This document shows positions 38,541 through 48,757 of a stretch of 64,000 nucleotides of DNA, one piece after another. Position 1 is the first letter of the stretch; each line of letters opens with the position of its first letter. The stretch comes from Urechis unicinctus (taxonomy: Eukaryota > Annelida > Polychaeta > Xenopneusta > Urechidae), in NCBI GenBank assembly GCA_034190875.2, contig CM067356.1, positions 22,255,258 through 22,319,257 on the forward strand. The letters are read 5' to 3'. The notes under the pieces are model-generated. The model was not told the origin of the DNA. It did not search any database and saw nothing but the letters and a program-made list of their open reading frames with translations. Made by a program: the position numbers and the translations under genes.

Positions 38541-41500
38541 TCAACATATCGACGCGTGCCCATAGGCCAGAGTGTCTACACCACCTGGAGCTATCCACCG
38601 CTTTGAGTCAAAGGGGGAGAGAGACACCTTGTTAACGTGGAGCCCATATATTTTATGGCAGTCACTCCTGAGCATGTTCATTCCGTGGCGAAACTGCTTT
38701 TTGGCGAACAGTGACTCCACGTACTGAGCGTGTCGTAGATGCTTCTTCACCACCACCTTCTTCACACCTTTTGCTTTTTTGATCTCATCCCGGCTCGACA
38801 TCAAGATCGAGTACATCTTAGGGCGCAGACCAACATACTCCTTGATGGGCACGCCAGCACACTCATCCTTCATCTTCCCTAGAACCTTCTTGTTCACACT
38901 GCTGTAGAGACTACGGGAGGGATGAAAGTTGCTGGTGTCAAAGAGATGGGCATCTTCCTTCATGTCAGCATACACGTCAGGCGTGCGTATCTCCATTAGC
39001 AGCGAATCCGTATCTGTGTACAACAAGCCAAGGTTCTTGCCGTATCTGGGCTTCATGGTATTATAATAGAAGTCGTACATCAGGTGTTTGGAGAGGTCGA
39101 GTATACACGTGCCCACAAACACCGGGCGGTTCAGTACCAGGTGAGTCTTGTGCATGTGCAGAGCGGCCAGGTCATTATCAAACACCTGATGACGCGCGTA
39201 GGCGGGACTTGCAATAAGCCTACGCATTCTTTCTTCTTCCTTTGAGCGCACAATCTTGACATTGACCCGCCTGCGGAGGTTCTCCATAGTCTTACCAAAC
39301 ACAGAGTTGTTCATAAGCTTATACAGGTCCTTCTCAAAGTCGCTGGTGGCCACATTACGCAGATCCGTATTCATCCGAATGTAAGGCTCCATCCAGGGGC
39401 TCTGGTCAAAGACAAGTGCACGATGAATCTTGGTAAGTCTCATCCCCAAAGACAGATACAGCTTGAGGTTCCTGTAGTGCACCACATACTTCTCCTTATT
39501 CCGCAGGTTTGGCACTAGCTTTTCAACCCACTCAACTCGCCCAGGAGGTTCTTTTGATAGTTCGACAACCAGTCGTTCTCTACAAGAAGCCGCTCCGGAG
39601 CCAGCGGGTAGTCGTTGTGCTCGTCATGAAGTGCAGTAGGATACTCCAAGTCAACCTCAAGTATGTATCCAGTCTCGGCATCATCTGGGTGGTCCTTTAT
39701 CTGTAGATCCTCCGGCCGAGCCACCCACTCAATACCCACAGTTGGCAAAGGCTGACTCATAGCCCACCCATACAAATTGTTAGCATCAAGGTACTGGATG
39801 TAGCTCGTTGGTTTATCCTGGTCAAAGTCATCCACGAGCGGGTTATTGGCCTTAGCGTGGCGGCGCGACACCATGCTTATACCCCCGCGTAGACCTTTCT
39901 TTCTCAATGAACAGGTGCTTGTCATAGTCGGTGAGTAGCTCGAGTTCCACGCCTGTGCTCTTAAGCAAAGCATCCCATGACAAACCGGGGCTGGTATAGT
40001 AGTGGGCCGGATCCAACCCGTACTGCTTAAGACAGGTCTTGCGGAACACCTCAAACACATCTGCCAGGAGCAGTACATCTGTCCCCAGGTACAGGTCATG
40101 GTAGTCACCCATGTTCGAACACGCTCCAGACCTTTTGTGCATGGGCATAGTCTACAGTAGATATACCCTCCTCAGAGAGCTTGCTGTAGAACTCCTGGAT
40201 TGGCGGCAGAGGGGAATCAAACTTATCCCAGCTGTCCATAGAGGAAGACTCCCTTACGCAACAGCAACCGCCGCTTCATCTGGTCTGGCTCATATTCCGT
40301 GGTCACAGCAAAGGCATCTGGGTTGTTAGCAGACACCAGCTTATCAAGCGAGGCCAGGAGAAACTGTGCACTGTCAATGAAGCGCAACTGTCCAAGCGAC
40401 AGGGAGATATATTTCTCCATGTTGTTGGGGATACAGTTGATGTTCCCCTCCACTTTGCTTATACCCTGCATCAAGAGATGGGAGTCGTAGCCCCGCAGGT
40501 TATGGAACACCACAGGGATGGGTGTTGTCTTGGGACTCAGACGAAGTTTCAGGTTACACACGTTATGGGCTGGCCCTCTGTACAAGCATGTTTTATGGCA
40601 GTGATCGCGAACAGAGTCACAGCCCATTTTTTTTTTGCACACATGACAGTGAGTTGCAGCCTTATGTGCCCTTCTATCCTCCCGAGTCATCCGCATAGGG
40701 ACAGGCTTGGACAGAACTGCTTTGATCTTTTGCTTCTCCTGCTGCAGAGCCTGTAAGAACTTCTCCACAGCATCGCTTCCTCTGTAATCCACAGGGGGTT
40801 CGGTCTTACCGTCACAACGAACAACCACATAGCCGTAGCCGCATCCTTGGTGTTCCTGCGTTCTCTGCGTGTTGCTCTTACCAGGATTAAGCGCAGGACC
40901 AGGAAGCTTCACTGTGAGCACCTCAAAGTCAGCATAGATGACGTAGGGTGCAGCAAGCTGTTTCTGCCAGTTCTGGAAGGATAATATGTTCTTCCCTTCC
41001 TCAGGCATATCCACTCACTCAGTTTGCCCTATACCCATACACTCAGGCTTATGCACCAGGAGCAGACCCTCTGAGGTATATCTATGCAGACATAGCTCAC
41101 AGAAGAACTTGCGCTCTTTATGTTTCATCTGGTCATACAGCAAGCGGTTCAGGTCTCTGATTTGCGTGTAATGAAACTTACCGTCCTTCTCAATCAGCAT
41201 GAGGTTTATACGGGTACCAGAGTGCTTACTGATGCGGTGTACGATAGTGGTCTTCCCATCCCAGCCAAAAACGTTCAAGGCTAGGTTAGCATGCTTTTCT
41301 ATCTTCTCAACATGCGACACCGGTGTAGGACATTCTACACCTGCACCCTCCAGCAGATCTAAGAGCCACTGAATGTTATATTTTGATGGTCGGTGTGGGT
41401 TCTTGGCTACCGGGTGCAGAGCAGCTACAACAGCCCATAGAATGCAGAAGTCGTCCTAGTTCTTTACATTTATGATGGCCTGCTTAGCCGCCAGCGCAGC

Positions 41501-42214
41501 TGGAAGTCGCAGGTAGGAGCCACCCTTCAACGGTTTGTAGTTGGCAATATCAATCCACAGAGTTGTGACCGCCTCAAACTCCCAGCCAGAACCTTGGTTG
41601 GTCCACTTCTCCAACCGCTCTTGGATATTAACAACACTCTGGTCCAACGCAACATCCATGTCTTCTGAGGAGAGAACCACCTGCTGCTTATTACGCAACA
41701 CAGGCTCAACATACTCAGTGCTGTCATCATCTGCGTGCTTGGAGAGTCTTACCTTAAGGGCAAACTGACACTTGATTTCACCTAGCTCTTCCAGCTCACC
41801 AGTCAAAACTTTATGCATCTTCCGACGCATGCCCTTAAAGAACATCATAAGGTCCGAGCTAAGGGGGTGAGACTCAGGAACGTTCATCACCCATCCACGC
41901 AAATAGTTTTTAACAGCCCACTTAGTCTTCTTGAAGGCAAGACGCGCTGTGGGGACTGGGGACTGGGTTGCGGGGATGCGTGGGGCAGGGACAGGTCTGC
42001 GTGGGGCAGGGACTGGTCTGCATGGGGCAGTGGGGACAGGGGTGCGTGCCACCCCAGCCTTTAATCTAGCCAACATCTCCTTATATGTACGGTCATATTC
42101 ATTATGCACTTGGAGTGCTTTAAGTGCAACCTTAGAGCGTGGATAAGGAGGCTTAAAACCGTGAATTGAAACATAATCATTTTGGGCTTCATGTGCTCGC
42201 TGATTATGAGTCAT
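38541..42214 (-). pseudogene. Polinton DNA polymerase B (pPolB), broken
   Basis: Family-B DNA polymerase of the protein-primed type that replicates Polintons. Reading leftward, an N-terminal module of unknown function has a Pro/Arg-rich stretch and a YKPLKGGSYLRLP motif. Next come exonuclease motif I (YADFEVL, near 40,930), a zinc-binding C-x2-C/H-C segment like endonuclease VII (near 40,600), exonuclease motif II (FHNLRGYDSHLL, near 40,490) and motif III (YLGTDVLLLADVF, near 40,080). Then come polymerase motif A (LDANNLYGWAM, near 39,775), motif B (KLMNNSVFGKTMENL, near 39,300) and motif C (YTDTDSL, near 39,010). All catalytic motifs are recognisable. The gene is in several pieces, with about five breaks, and is treated as a fossil. 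Its total span of about 3.7 kb is normal for the family. Confidence 0.92.
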
Positions 42215-42395
42215 CTTTACTATACAGTTCCATTAGTCTAAAAGGGAATTCATTGATACACAAAGGCAACAACAATACAGCGAGCGGACTTTGACCTATG
42301 CAGTAAACACCCGTCTCTGACAAGGTGCCACGCTTCGTCGCACATAGGCCTAGCCGCCAAACCATGTTGTTGACAGCGCCACAAGAAATCTATTT
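42215..42395. other. Polinton intergenic spacer
   Basis: 181 bp between the polymerase gene start and the end of the next minus-strand gene. It probably holds the polymerase promoter. No motif was recognised beyond AT-rich stretches. Confidence 0.3.
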
Positions 42396-42704
42396 TTATA
42401 CAGTGGGGAATCCCCGTTCAGTGGCGCCGACTGGCGAGTCAGTGTCCCCAGCTATAGGACGTTGTGAAGCAATTTTTTGGGCAAGACGAAGACGACTGTG
42501 GTTGACTTTATCGAACCCACAATCCATACACAATCCTACCTTATTATTTTTTATAGCCTTCTGACAACCCGTACAAAGACGATTAATGACACCATGTTTT
42601 ATCTTATATCTGTGTAAATTACAAAACTCTTGCGTACAGGGCCTGTTACAGGGGACTTTCTTTCCGAGTAATATCCATGGGCACTTATTGTCAAATACTA
42701 CCAT
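42396..42704 (-). CDS. Polinton small Cys/His-rich protein (102 aa)
   Basis: Contains ordered metal-ligand pairs: C-x10-C-x3-C-x5-C-x2-H in the first half (PCNRPCTQEFCNLH) and C-x2-C ... C-x2-C in the second (LCTGCQ, LCMDCG), so one or two zinc-binding folds are likely. Small proteins of this kind occur next to polymerase and integrase genes in Polinton/adintovirus-like elements. I know no assigned function; DNA or RNA binding is an inference. It lies 27 bp downstream of the integrase on the same strand. The frame looks whole. Confidence 0.55.
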   Translation of the reverse strand: MVVFDNKCPWILLGKKVPCNRPCTQEFCNLHRYKIKHGVINRLCTGCQKAIKNNKVGLCMDCGFDKVNHSRLRLAQKIASQRPIAGDTDSPVGATERGFPTV

Positions 42705-42730
42705 TGTTATATATATAGATATCTATTAGT

Positions 42731-43726
42731 CTAATTGGTAATACCATCTGGCGGCAACTGGGTATTGGACGGCACCACAAGCAACTCCTCCTTTACAAAG
42801 CCACGGAGAGGTCCATCCAACAAATAGTATAGTACAGGTTCACCAGATTTAGTGACAGAGCTTCCAATCCGGTAAACATTGAGTGACCGCACAGGGTCAG
42901 TGGCCCGCCGCCGGTGGTCTTGCTCTGCCTCACCAGGCTGGTAGAGGTAGCGAACGCCAACGTCAGAGGGAAGCTTTTGCTCTTTGACCCCCAGAGGGCG
43001 CCCTGGTACAACTGCAGAGGGCTTTTGTGCAAATCGTTTTGCCTTTATAGCATCTTTAGGTTTTTTTCCAGTCCAGCGTGTCACCTCATTATTTATCGCA
43101 GAGACTACAGCCTGCAGTCGAGAAACCCACTCAGTCGATCGTTTTCCAGTATCCCTTAACTCTACGGCATACTGGTGACCAAAGAGTCGCTCAGCAAGGG
43201 TTCGTTTAAAGCGTTCCACTATACCCTGGTCTCGATGGATATTCACACGGCCACGCCTGACTGATACTCCATGTTTTACTAACAGCTGATTCGCTGCACC
43301 CATAAACTCCCGTCCGGGGTCCACCTGAAGTAGTTAAGGCCAATGCAGCGGTCCTCGTTTTTGTATATCCTCAAGTGCACCTGCGACCTCCTTAGCCTCT
43401 TTTGTAGTCAATGGCTCAGCCGCTTTGTAGCGCGAGGCCACATCAACCAATGTTAGGGCATACTTGTAAGTCCGGCGCTTCACAATGTCATGAGGAAGAA
43501 ATAAGAGATCGGCTTGGTGCACCTCATTAGGGACAGGGACATCAAACTTTGGCCTGGGAATGTGTTTTGGCACTGGCAGGTAGATTTGCCCTATAGCTTG
43601 CTTTGTTAGCAACCCCCTAGCAACTTCCTCAGAAACCCTCGCTTCTGTTGCAAGCTTCTTGATAGCTGTAATCCCTTTCCAGTTGCCCTTAGGACTATAG
43701 TAGATCTTTTGCATGCGACGATCCAT
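42731..43726 (-). pseudogene. Polinton retrovirus-like integrase, broken
   Basis: Integrase of the DDE (rve) superfamily, which inserts Polinton DNA into the host and makes the 6-bp target duplication. The catalytic core is recognisable: first Asp in HQADLLFLPHD (near 43,505), second Asp in DPGREFMGA (near 43,315) and the Glu in GIVERFKRTLAER (near 43,205). The C-terminal part (near 42,740-42,900) has the small beta-rich, chromodomain-like character usual in Polinton integrases. About one break. It lies between the Cys-rich gene and the membrane-protein cluster, all on the minus strand. Confidence 0.9.
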
Positions 43727-43756
43727 ATACAGTAAACGTTTGAGTCTCCAAATGAC

Positions 43757-44158
43757 CTACTTAGCAAGCCTGTATGCAACCTGCCCAGTCGCAGCCATAC
43801 CCAGTATAATGAACGCCACCTCACGCCCCCTCTGTTCATCTGAGGGCTCGTAGAAGTCTGAAAGCTGCGGCTCAGAGCCCAACGAGTCGACGGTTTTATT
43901 CGTAATCAGGGAGTACTCACGCATAGCCTCGTCCGCATCCTTAAAAGTATGCTCGGCATGTCCCTGGCGGCGCAGTTGCTCATTGACGAAGTCTAAGCGC
44001 TCAGTTCTCTTCTTGGCCCATGCTGCCTGAGCAGATTGAAGCTGCTCGATTGCCATATCATGGCGTTTACGTTCCGCGTCCACTTGGCTACCTCGTAATT
44101 TAGAGAATGCAAGGGCGTTAACAAGAGCACCCCCAACAAGTAGCGCGAGTGTGGCCAT
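43757..44158 (-). CDS. Polinton membrane/coiled-coil protein (133 aa)
   Basis: Residues 2-20 are hydrophobic (ATLALLVGGALVNALAF). A charged helical middle (about 25-105) has coiled-coil character, and a second hydrophobic stretch lies near the C terminus (VAFIILGMAATGQVAY). It abuts the next upstream gene with stop and start overlapping by one base, suggesting one transcript. The role is not known to me; a virion-membrane or assembly function is a guess. The frame looks whole. Confidence 0.5.
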   Translation of the reverse strand: MATLALLVGGALVNALAFSKLRGSQVDAERKRHDMAIEQLQSAQAAWAKKRTERLDFVNEQLRRQGHAEHTFKDADEAMREYSLITNKTVDSLGSEPQLSDFYEPSDEQRGREVAFIILGMAATGQVAYRLAK

Positions 44159-44397
44159 TACTTCAGTATATCAACTGGTAAGATTCCTTGTTTAATTAGC
44201 ATATCCTTTGTGGCCATAGCTAGTGATACATCGGTAACAGCCATAGCCAGGTCCCGTGGGGTGAAATCAAGATGTGGCACCCCACCACCCAGAGCCATCT
44301 TAGCAAGCTTGGCATAACCTATTGAAATACCGGAAACAACTACACCATGGTACAGAGCGTTGACGAGCATTTTTCCATCAGTAAATGGTGTTGTCAT
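44158..44397 (-). CDS. Polinton small membrane-associated protein (79 aa)
   Basis: Gly-rich, moderately hydrophobic segment at about residues 13-35 (ALYHGVVVSGISIGYAKLA) followed by an amphipathic C-terminal half. Packed between two membrane-protein genes with essentially no spacing (1-bp overlap downstream, 1 bp upstream). Family not named; the tight cluster suggests a shared structural role. Confidence 0.45.
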   Translation of the reverse strand: MTTPFTDGKMLVNALYHGVVVSGISIGYAKLAKMALGGGVPHLDFTPRDLAMAVTDVSLAMATKDMLIKQGILPVDILK

Positions 44398-44398
44398 C

Positions 44399-44776
44399 TT
44401 ATTCCATATAAAACGGATCCTTTAAATGAGCGTCTGGAGGCTTTTGTACCATAACCTGTTTAGGGTGTGAGGCTACCATCTGGTGTCTGTAGCAATACAA
44501 TGCAAACACGCCAACACCGCCGACAACCAAAGGCACAGCCCATGTTGGCCACGTCCACCTTTCCAGAGGTTTGCTCGTTGATATTGGCTCGACAGCTTCG
44601 TCTCTACCATCTGTAAGCGCTGCCTTAGCCTCTCGGAGCTCTCTCAGAAGCTTATTTTGATTGGCTTTTTGAGCTGCAGCACCCTTTCGTCCTGCCGCAA
44701 CCCTTTTAGCGTTTTTTGTCACTGACGTTATCTCCACCGGTGTTGTCTCCCCTTGATTCGTGTTCGTTTCTTCCAT
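44399..44776 (-). CDS. Polinton single-pass membrane protein (125 aa)
   Basis: Basic, Lys/Arg/Ala-rich N-terminal half (about residues 20-55) and one clear membrane segment at about 79-95 (WAVPLVVGGVGVFALYCY) followed by a short tail. The basic half could contact nucleic acid, though this is inference. First gene of the three-gene membrane-protein cluster; its likely promoter lies in the repeat-bearing spacer to its right. The frame looks whole. Confidence 0.5.
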   Translation of the reverse strand: MEETNTNQGETTPVEITSVTKNAKRVAAGRKGAAAQKANQNKLLRELREAKAALTDGRDEAVEPISTSKPLERWTWPTWAVPLVVGGVGVFALYCYRHQMVASHPKQVMVQKPPDAHLKDPFYME

Positions 44777-44794
44777 GTTTACTTACTAAATTTA

Positions 44795-44992
44795 TTTGTC
44801 CAATTGACAGCTCTTAGTAAGCACCTGTTATAGCGGAGTTAAGCACATGCTATAGCGGAGTTAAAACACAGAGTTACTATACTATAGCCGAAGTGGTGTC
44901 TTCCTCTCCACCGGCCCCTGTTGTTTCGGTGCTTGTTTTTCCAAATTGACAGTGCTTAACTGTTGTTAAAGCCGCAGTTAAGGGAGCTAAAA
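44795..44992 (-). promoter_or_regulatory. Spacer with direct repeats, possible promoter
   Basis: TATAGCGGAGTTAA occurs twice about 21 bp apart near 44,830-44,863. A diverged version of the larger block (CCAATTGACAGCTCTTA against CCAAATTGACAGTGCTTAAC, then AAGCCGCAGTTAAG) recurs near 44,940-44,985. These repeats precede a block of leftward genes, so a promoter or regulatory role is plausible but unproven. Confidence 0.35.
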
Positions 44993-44999
44993 ACATACC

Positions 45000-45513
45000 T
45001 TAGCGATGATATAGCTCACAAGTGGCAGTGCTTAGCTCGTGTCCAACAAACGGGTCCGTCTCGAGGTCTGTAATTAGCCTTGGCTGGTGTTCTGGTGGGA
45101 TTGGTAGAAACATACAAGCAATACCTGAGTACAGCTGTAGCAGTGTCTGACCTAGAGTACGTGTCATGCTGGCACCTAGCCGAGCCTCGTATCTCACATA
45201 CAGCTTTATGATCCTCTTCATCAGACATTGATTCAACCTGGTCAATTGTAAGGCGCTCCAAACCAAGGTACTGACGGGCCTGACCTCTATCTACACCAGG
45301 GGTGCAACTAGGTTCCGCTCCCCCAGACTTTGTCTCCACTAAGCTAGTCGAGTTCTGTTCAAGGAGTTTATCAATAATGGTAACAGGATCCATGAATATA
45401 CATATACGCCTTCGAGCTTCAAAATACTGCACCACTACCCAGATGAAGAAACCTAAATTGATTACTGAGGCAGCGGCTGCTATCAAAGCCAATATCACTT
45501 CAATCGACGGCAT
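45000..45513 (-). pseudogene. Polinton membrane protein, broken
   Basis: Starts with a hydrophobic segment at residues 3-28 (VILALIAAAASVINLGFFIW) and a short basic patch. The 3' part of the region has a conserved-looking segment containing FLPIPPEHQPRL. The gene start overlaps the end of the ATPase gene. About one break. Function unknown; membrane anchoring is inferred from the N terminus. Confidence 0.45.
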
Positions 45514-46142
45514 ATGCAGTAGGCTGATCAGTCTTCAGCAGCAGTTTTGCGTGCTTTGTCTTTGCTAGTAGTTGGCGTACTGTGGCACGTTCCTCCTTTG
45601 TTGGAATTACATCATTTTCACGTAAGGCGTCTTCAAACGAGTCACGGTCCTTGGTGTGAAAGAGCACACGTCTGCTCACGTAAGTCCTTCAGCACAGAGT
45701 TGTACTTTTGGGTGAGGACCCAGGCACTTTGCTGCGCATGGCGGCCGCTAAAGGCCAGTTCGGATAACATGTCTGTCTTCTTGGTTAGGGCCTTTGTTGC
45801 CGAACAGTCATCAATAATGTACAGGGTTGGCTCGCCCTTAAAACAATGGTAGAAAGCCCTCAGGTGGTCATGGAGCCGCTCCCCTGGATCAACCACGTAC
45901 ACCTCTGAATCATCCCACACCCATGACCGCGTCTGATAGGCTTCGTTGAAACGTATGGTAGGGCAGAGGATTACAATATGCTCGAAGGCACCAAAGAAGG
46001 GCCCTTCAAGTAGGTCGAGGATGAATGCGGTTTTCCCACATCCTGTCTGCCCACAAACAATTGCCAAACAGGGACAATCTGGAAATGTAAACTTAGTAGA
46101 GTGCGCTGACGAACCTGCCATCTTTAATGTTAAGCTGTGCAT
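45500..46142 (-). pseudogene. Polinton packaging ATPase (FtsK/A32 type), broken
   Basis: DNA-packaging ATPase of the FtsK-HerA/A32 class, one of the core virus-hallmark genes of Polintons; it would drive DNA into the capsid. Walker A is GQTGCGKT (near 46,045) and Walker B is LYIIDDCSA (near 45,810). A further motif containing SGRHAQQSAWVLTQKY follows, as in poxvirus A32-like ATPases. The start overlaps the end of the major capsid gene by 50 bp. About one break near the 3' part. Confidence 0.88.
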
Positions 46143-47388
46143 CCATTACAATATACATATAAACGTTCAATGCACCGGCCGCCTCTGCCTTTATTGTGAT
46201 CTGTATGGTGATGCCCTCAGACGCATTCTCCACAGCCCTGCCACTACCGTGCAGCTGGTCGTCATCACTCGTCCTTAAGTCGAGCCACAGAGCATACTTA
46301 GTGGTTAGGTACTCTCCTAGGGACACGTCCGACAATGCCAAGTCTTTTGCAGCTATTGCTACACTGGGGTCTCGTTTACTCGTTGCTGCAAAGGCCTTCT
46401 TCACCTCGTGCCAATGCTGGTAGCCACGCATGCCCTGGGCATAGAGCTGATTGGGGATGCCCTCAATGGTCACCTCGACCTTCGTAATCTTTGGGTTGTA
46501 GAACGACTCTGTCTTCCTGGCGTATGAGGCGTTGGTCGGGTCTTCAAAGAGCAGTAGGATGCCCTTCATGCTGCGAGCCGGCATGTTCAGGTTGATGTTC
46601 CACAGTGTATCTCTTTTATTATATACAAGCTTCCTGTGACGAAGCACACGGTCATACAGAATCGAGAGCCTGCCTGTGTACTGGGTGCGTATCATGCGGG
46701 CCAACTCTGTTTGGGTAACCATGTCATACTCCAGCGAGATGCCATCAATTTTGTAGCTTGCAGCGGTGTCGCCTGTTGCGTGAATCACGCGGTTGTAGTC
46801 GTTGAACGTGAGCTCGTATTCAAGTCTGTCATTAAGCGCACTCTGGTAGAATAGCATGTGACTCTCGAGGAGTTCAAAGTCAAGCGGAACGTAGAACCTG
46901 TTACTATAAACATCAGCTACCGCCTTGTCCTCTTCCTCGGTCTCATCCTTGTCTCCTGCCCCCACTCGTATCTTAGTTGTGTTTCTGTCATCTGATGTGT
47001 CAATGCCCTGACACTGGAGGCCCTGTCTCTCCTGTGCTGTCCGCCACAAGTCGTGGTAACAGTGGTACACATCGCTGTCATCAATAGACATGACCTCATT
47101 GCCAGAAATCTTTATTGTCAATTTCTTAACCACGGCGCGACCCAGGTTTTGCACAACGCTGCGGTTAACATCAGTCGAGGTAAGCGTGATTGTAAAGGCC
47201 AGCCGTGCTGTCCCTAGGACAATGACGTCGTCTGCGCCTAGATTGGGGAAGCGAACCAGCAGTTGTTGGTTCTGGTCAATTGTGCTTGGATTGTTTGTAA
47301 CGACTACAGATTGTCGCACGCCCTTTACCCCAAGGGGTTCGCGTATCCGGCGGTGTGGGTTTAGTTTGCGTCCGTAAGTACTCGTCAT
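46093..47388 (-). CDS. Polinton major capsid protein (double jelly-roll type)
   Basis: 431 residues in one whole frame. Position beside the ATPase gene, length, and the beta-rich character with two similar halves fit the double-jelly-roll major capsid proteins of Polintons and adintoviruses. The family is assigned from context and general sequence character (for example RFYVPLDFELLESHMLFYQS and the basic N terminus), not from a search. This protein would form the hexon-like units of the shell. It is divergently arranged with the 442-residue gene to the right, only 40 bp between the two start codons. Confidence 0.75.
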   Translation of the reverse strand: MTSTYGRKLNPHRRIREPLGVKGVRQSVVVTNNPSTIDQNQQLLVRFPNLGADDVIVLGTARLAFTITLTSTDVNRSVVQNLGRAVVKKLTIKISGNEVMSIDDSDVYHCYHDLWRTAQERQGLQCQGIDTSDDRNTTKIRVGAGDKDETEEEDKAVADVYSNRFYVPLDFELLESHMLFYQSALNDRLEYELTFNDYNRVIHATGDTAASYKIDGISLEYDMVTQTELARMIRTQYTGRLSILYDRVLRHRKLVYNKRDTLWNINLNMPARSMKGILLLFEDPTNASYARKTESFYNPKITKVEVTIEGIPNQLYAQGMRGYQHWHEVKKAFAATSKRDPSVAIAAKDLALSDVSLGEYLTTKYALWLDLRTSDDDQLHGSGRAVENASEGITIQITIKAEAAGALNVYMYIVMDAQLNIKDGRFVSALY

Positions 47389-47428
47389 GTTGAATGTTTA
47401 ATTACAATTATATCTTTAACACACAGAC
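47389..47428. promoter_or_regulatory. Divergent spacer between capsid and accessory genes
   Basis: A 40-bp AT-rich gap (TTTAATTACAATTATATC) separates two divergent start codons, so it must hold or overlap signals for both directions. Confidence 0.4.
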
Positions 47429-48757
47429 ATGGAGTTTGATAACCCAGGATTTGACGACCCAGAGGAGGAAGGGGCTATGGGAGGGGATAGGAATGAGACT
47501 AGCTTTGATGATGAGGAGACTAACATGATTGACGAAACTTTAGATACGTCGAGTACGACTATTCCACCATGGGCTATTAATGAAATGCCTGCTGGGTTAA
47601 CAGTAGATCAGGTGGGTTCCAAAGAAGAAACTGAAGTCTTAGTTACGAGGTGGGAGAAGGCAGTGTCTAAGCATGGGCTGCAGGCCACTCTGGAGTTTAG
47701 ATCGTCTCAACAAGGTGACCTTTGGGTTAAGTGGGGCCGAGAATGGAAGCTTCTGACATGGAAGAACAATCCAAACAAATTCCTCTCTCCTAGGAGTATC
47801 CTAGATTACGGTGGTACACAGCTTGCTCGGGCTCTTGGAGTGACTGCTGAACTATCCACAGAAGCAGTAAAAGCCCTACAAGGCGTTAACGAAGCTGCTG
47901 CTAAAGAAGAAGCTGCACTTCCAGATATGTTAGAAATGAGCAGCCTTGAAGCTGTGACAGAGCAAGGTGGTGTGGAAGAAACAAGCTTCATAGAGGACGT
48001 TCATAACACCATCCAAGACCTAGGTACACAAACAGACAACGAACTACCACTCAGAGAGCTTATAGGGCTTGACAAGGCTATGCAGACCCAGAGGGGTGAG
48101 CTGGTCAACAACCTAGCTAAGATAACTGAGTTAGAAAGGGATATAAAACATCGGGAAGCTAAAATGGCAAGCCTGGAGGAGGAAGGGAGGGGTGATAGTC
48201 GAGCATGGAGATTCCAAGCAAATGAGCTTGCAGAGCTGCAGGACCTGCGGAGTGCCCGTATTGAGGCTGCCTCTGAAAACCGTACCCGTCTAAGGACCCA
48301 AATTAACCGCATCAGGGAAACGATCAACAGACTTCTTAACGAGGACACAACACTAGCTGAGCGTGTACGCACCCTGTTCCGGGAGCAGGGCATAACAATT
48401 GCCACCATCCTCACTGCGATTGGATTGGCAATCTCGACCCTGGTAGTTGCTTTGACGGGTGGAGGGAGCACTAGTGCAACCCCAGCACCAACGCCGACGC
48501 CAGCTGATAAGCCTGGGGTAAAGGAATGGATTAAAAAACATCTGAACTCCTTGGCAAACGTTTTGAAGGGTCTTGCCGGTAAGGCAGCAGCTGCCCTTCC
48601 AGGAATTATTGGCTCCATCGTATCATGGCTGCTTACGTCAGCTGCAAAGGTGGCTGGTTGGATGGCAGAACATGTATGGGCCGCAGCTGTGGCGGTGGGG
48701 GGAGTTATCCTCCTGATACTCCGTGACTTACTACGTAGCAAACCAAAGCACAGCTAA
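47429..48757 (+). CDS. Polinton coiled-coil protein with hydrophobic tail (442 aa)
   Basis: Acidic N terminus, then a long helical region with coiled-coil character (about residues 215-310) ending in LFREQGITIATILTAIGL. Next comes a Gly/Ser/Pro/Thr linker (about 345-365, APTPTPADK) and a C-terminal half of amphipathic and hydrophobic helices (SLANVLKGLAGKAAAALP, then IIGSIVSWLL and AAVAVGGVILLIL). The LFREQG-ITI-ILTA-G segment with a Pro-rich linker is familiar from Polinton-like loci in other invertebrates. Function is not established; a membrane-active or internal virion protein is a plausible guess. The last 27 bp overlap the convergent gene's end. Whole frame. Confidence 0.6.
   Translation: MEFDNPGFDDPEEEGAMGGDRNETSFDDEETNMIDETLDTSSTTIPPWAINEMPAGLTVDQVGSKEETEVLVTRWEKAVSKHGLQATLEFRSSQQGDLWVKWGREWKLLTWKNNPNKFLSPRSILDYGGTQLARALGVTAELSTEAVKALQGVNEAAAKEEAALPDMLEMSSLEAVTEQGGVEETSFIEDVHNTIQDLGTQTDNELPLRELIGLDKAMQTQRGELVNNLAKITELERDIKHREAKMASLEEEGRGDSRAWRFQANELAELQDLRSARIEAASENRTRLRTQINRIRETINRLLNEDTTLAERVRTLFREQGITIATILTAIGLAISTLVVALTGGGSTSATPAPTPTPADKPGVKEWIKKHLNSLANVLKGLAGKAAAALPGIIGSIVSWLLTSAAKVAGWMAEHVWAAAVAVGGVILLILRDLLRSKPKHS

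Noticed and set aside
48001-48741. A 246-codon minus-strand frame opposite the 442-residue Polinton gene
   Set aside because: It is a Ser/Arg-rich shadow of the plus-strand gene, which has clear coiled-coil and membrane features and the expected neighbours.
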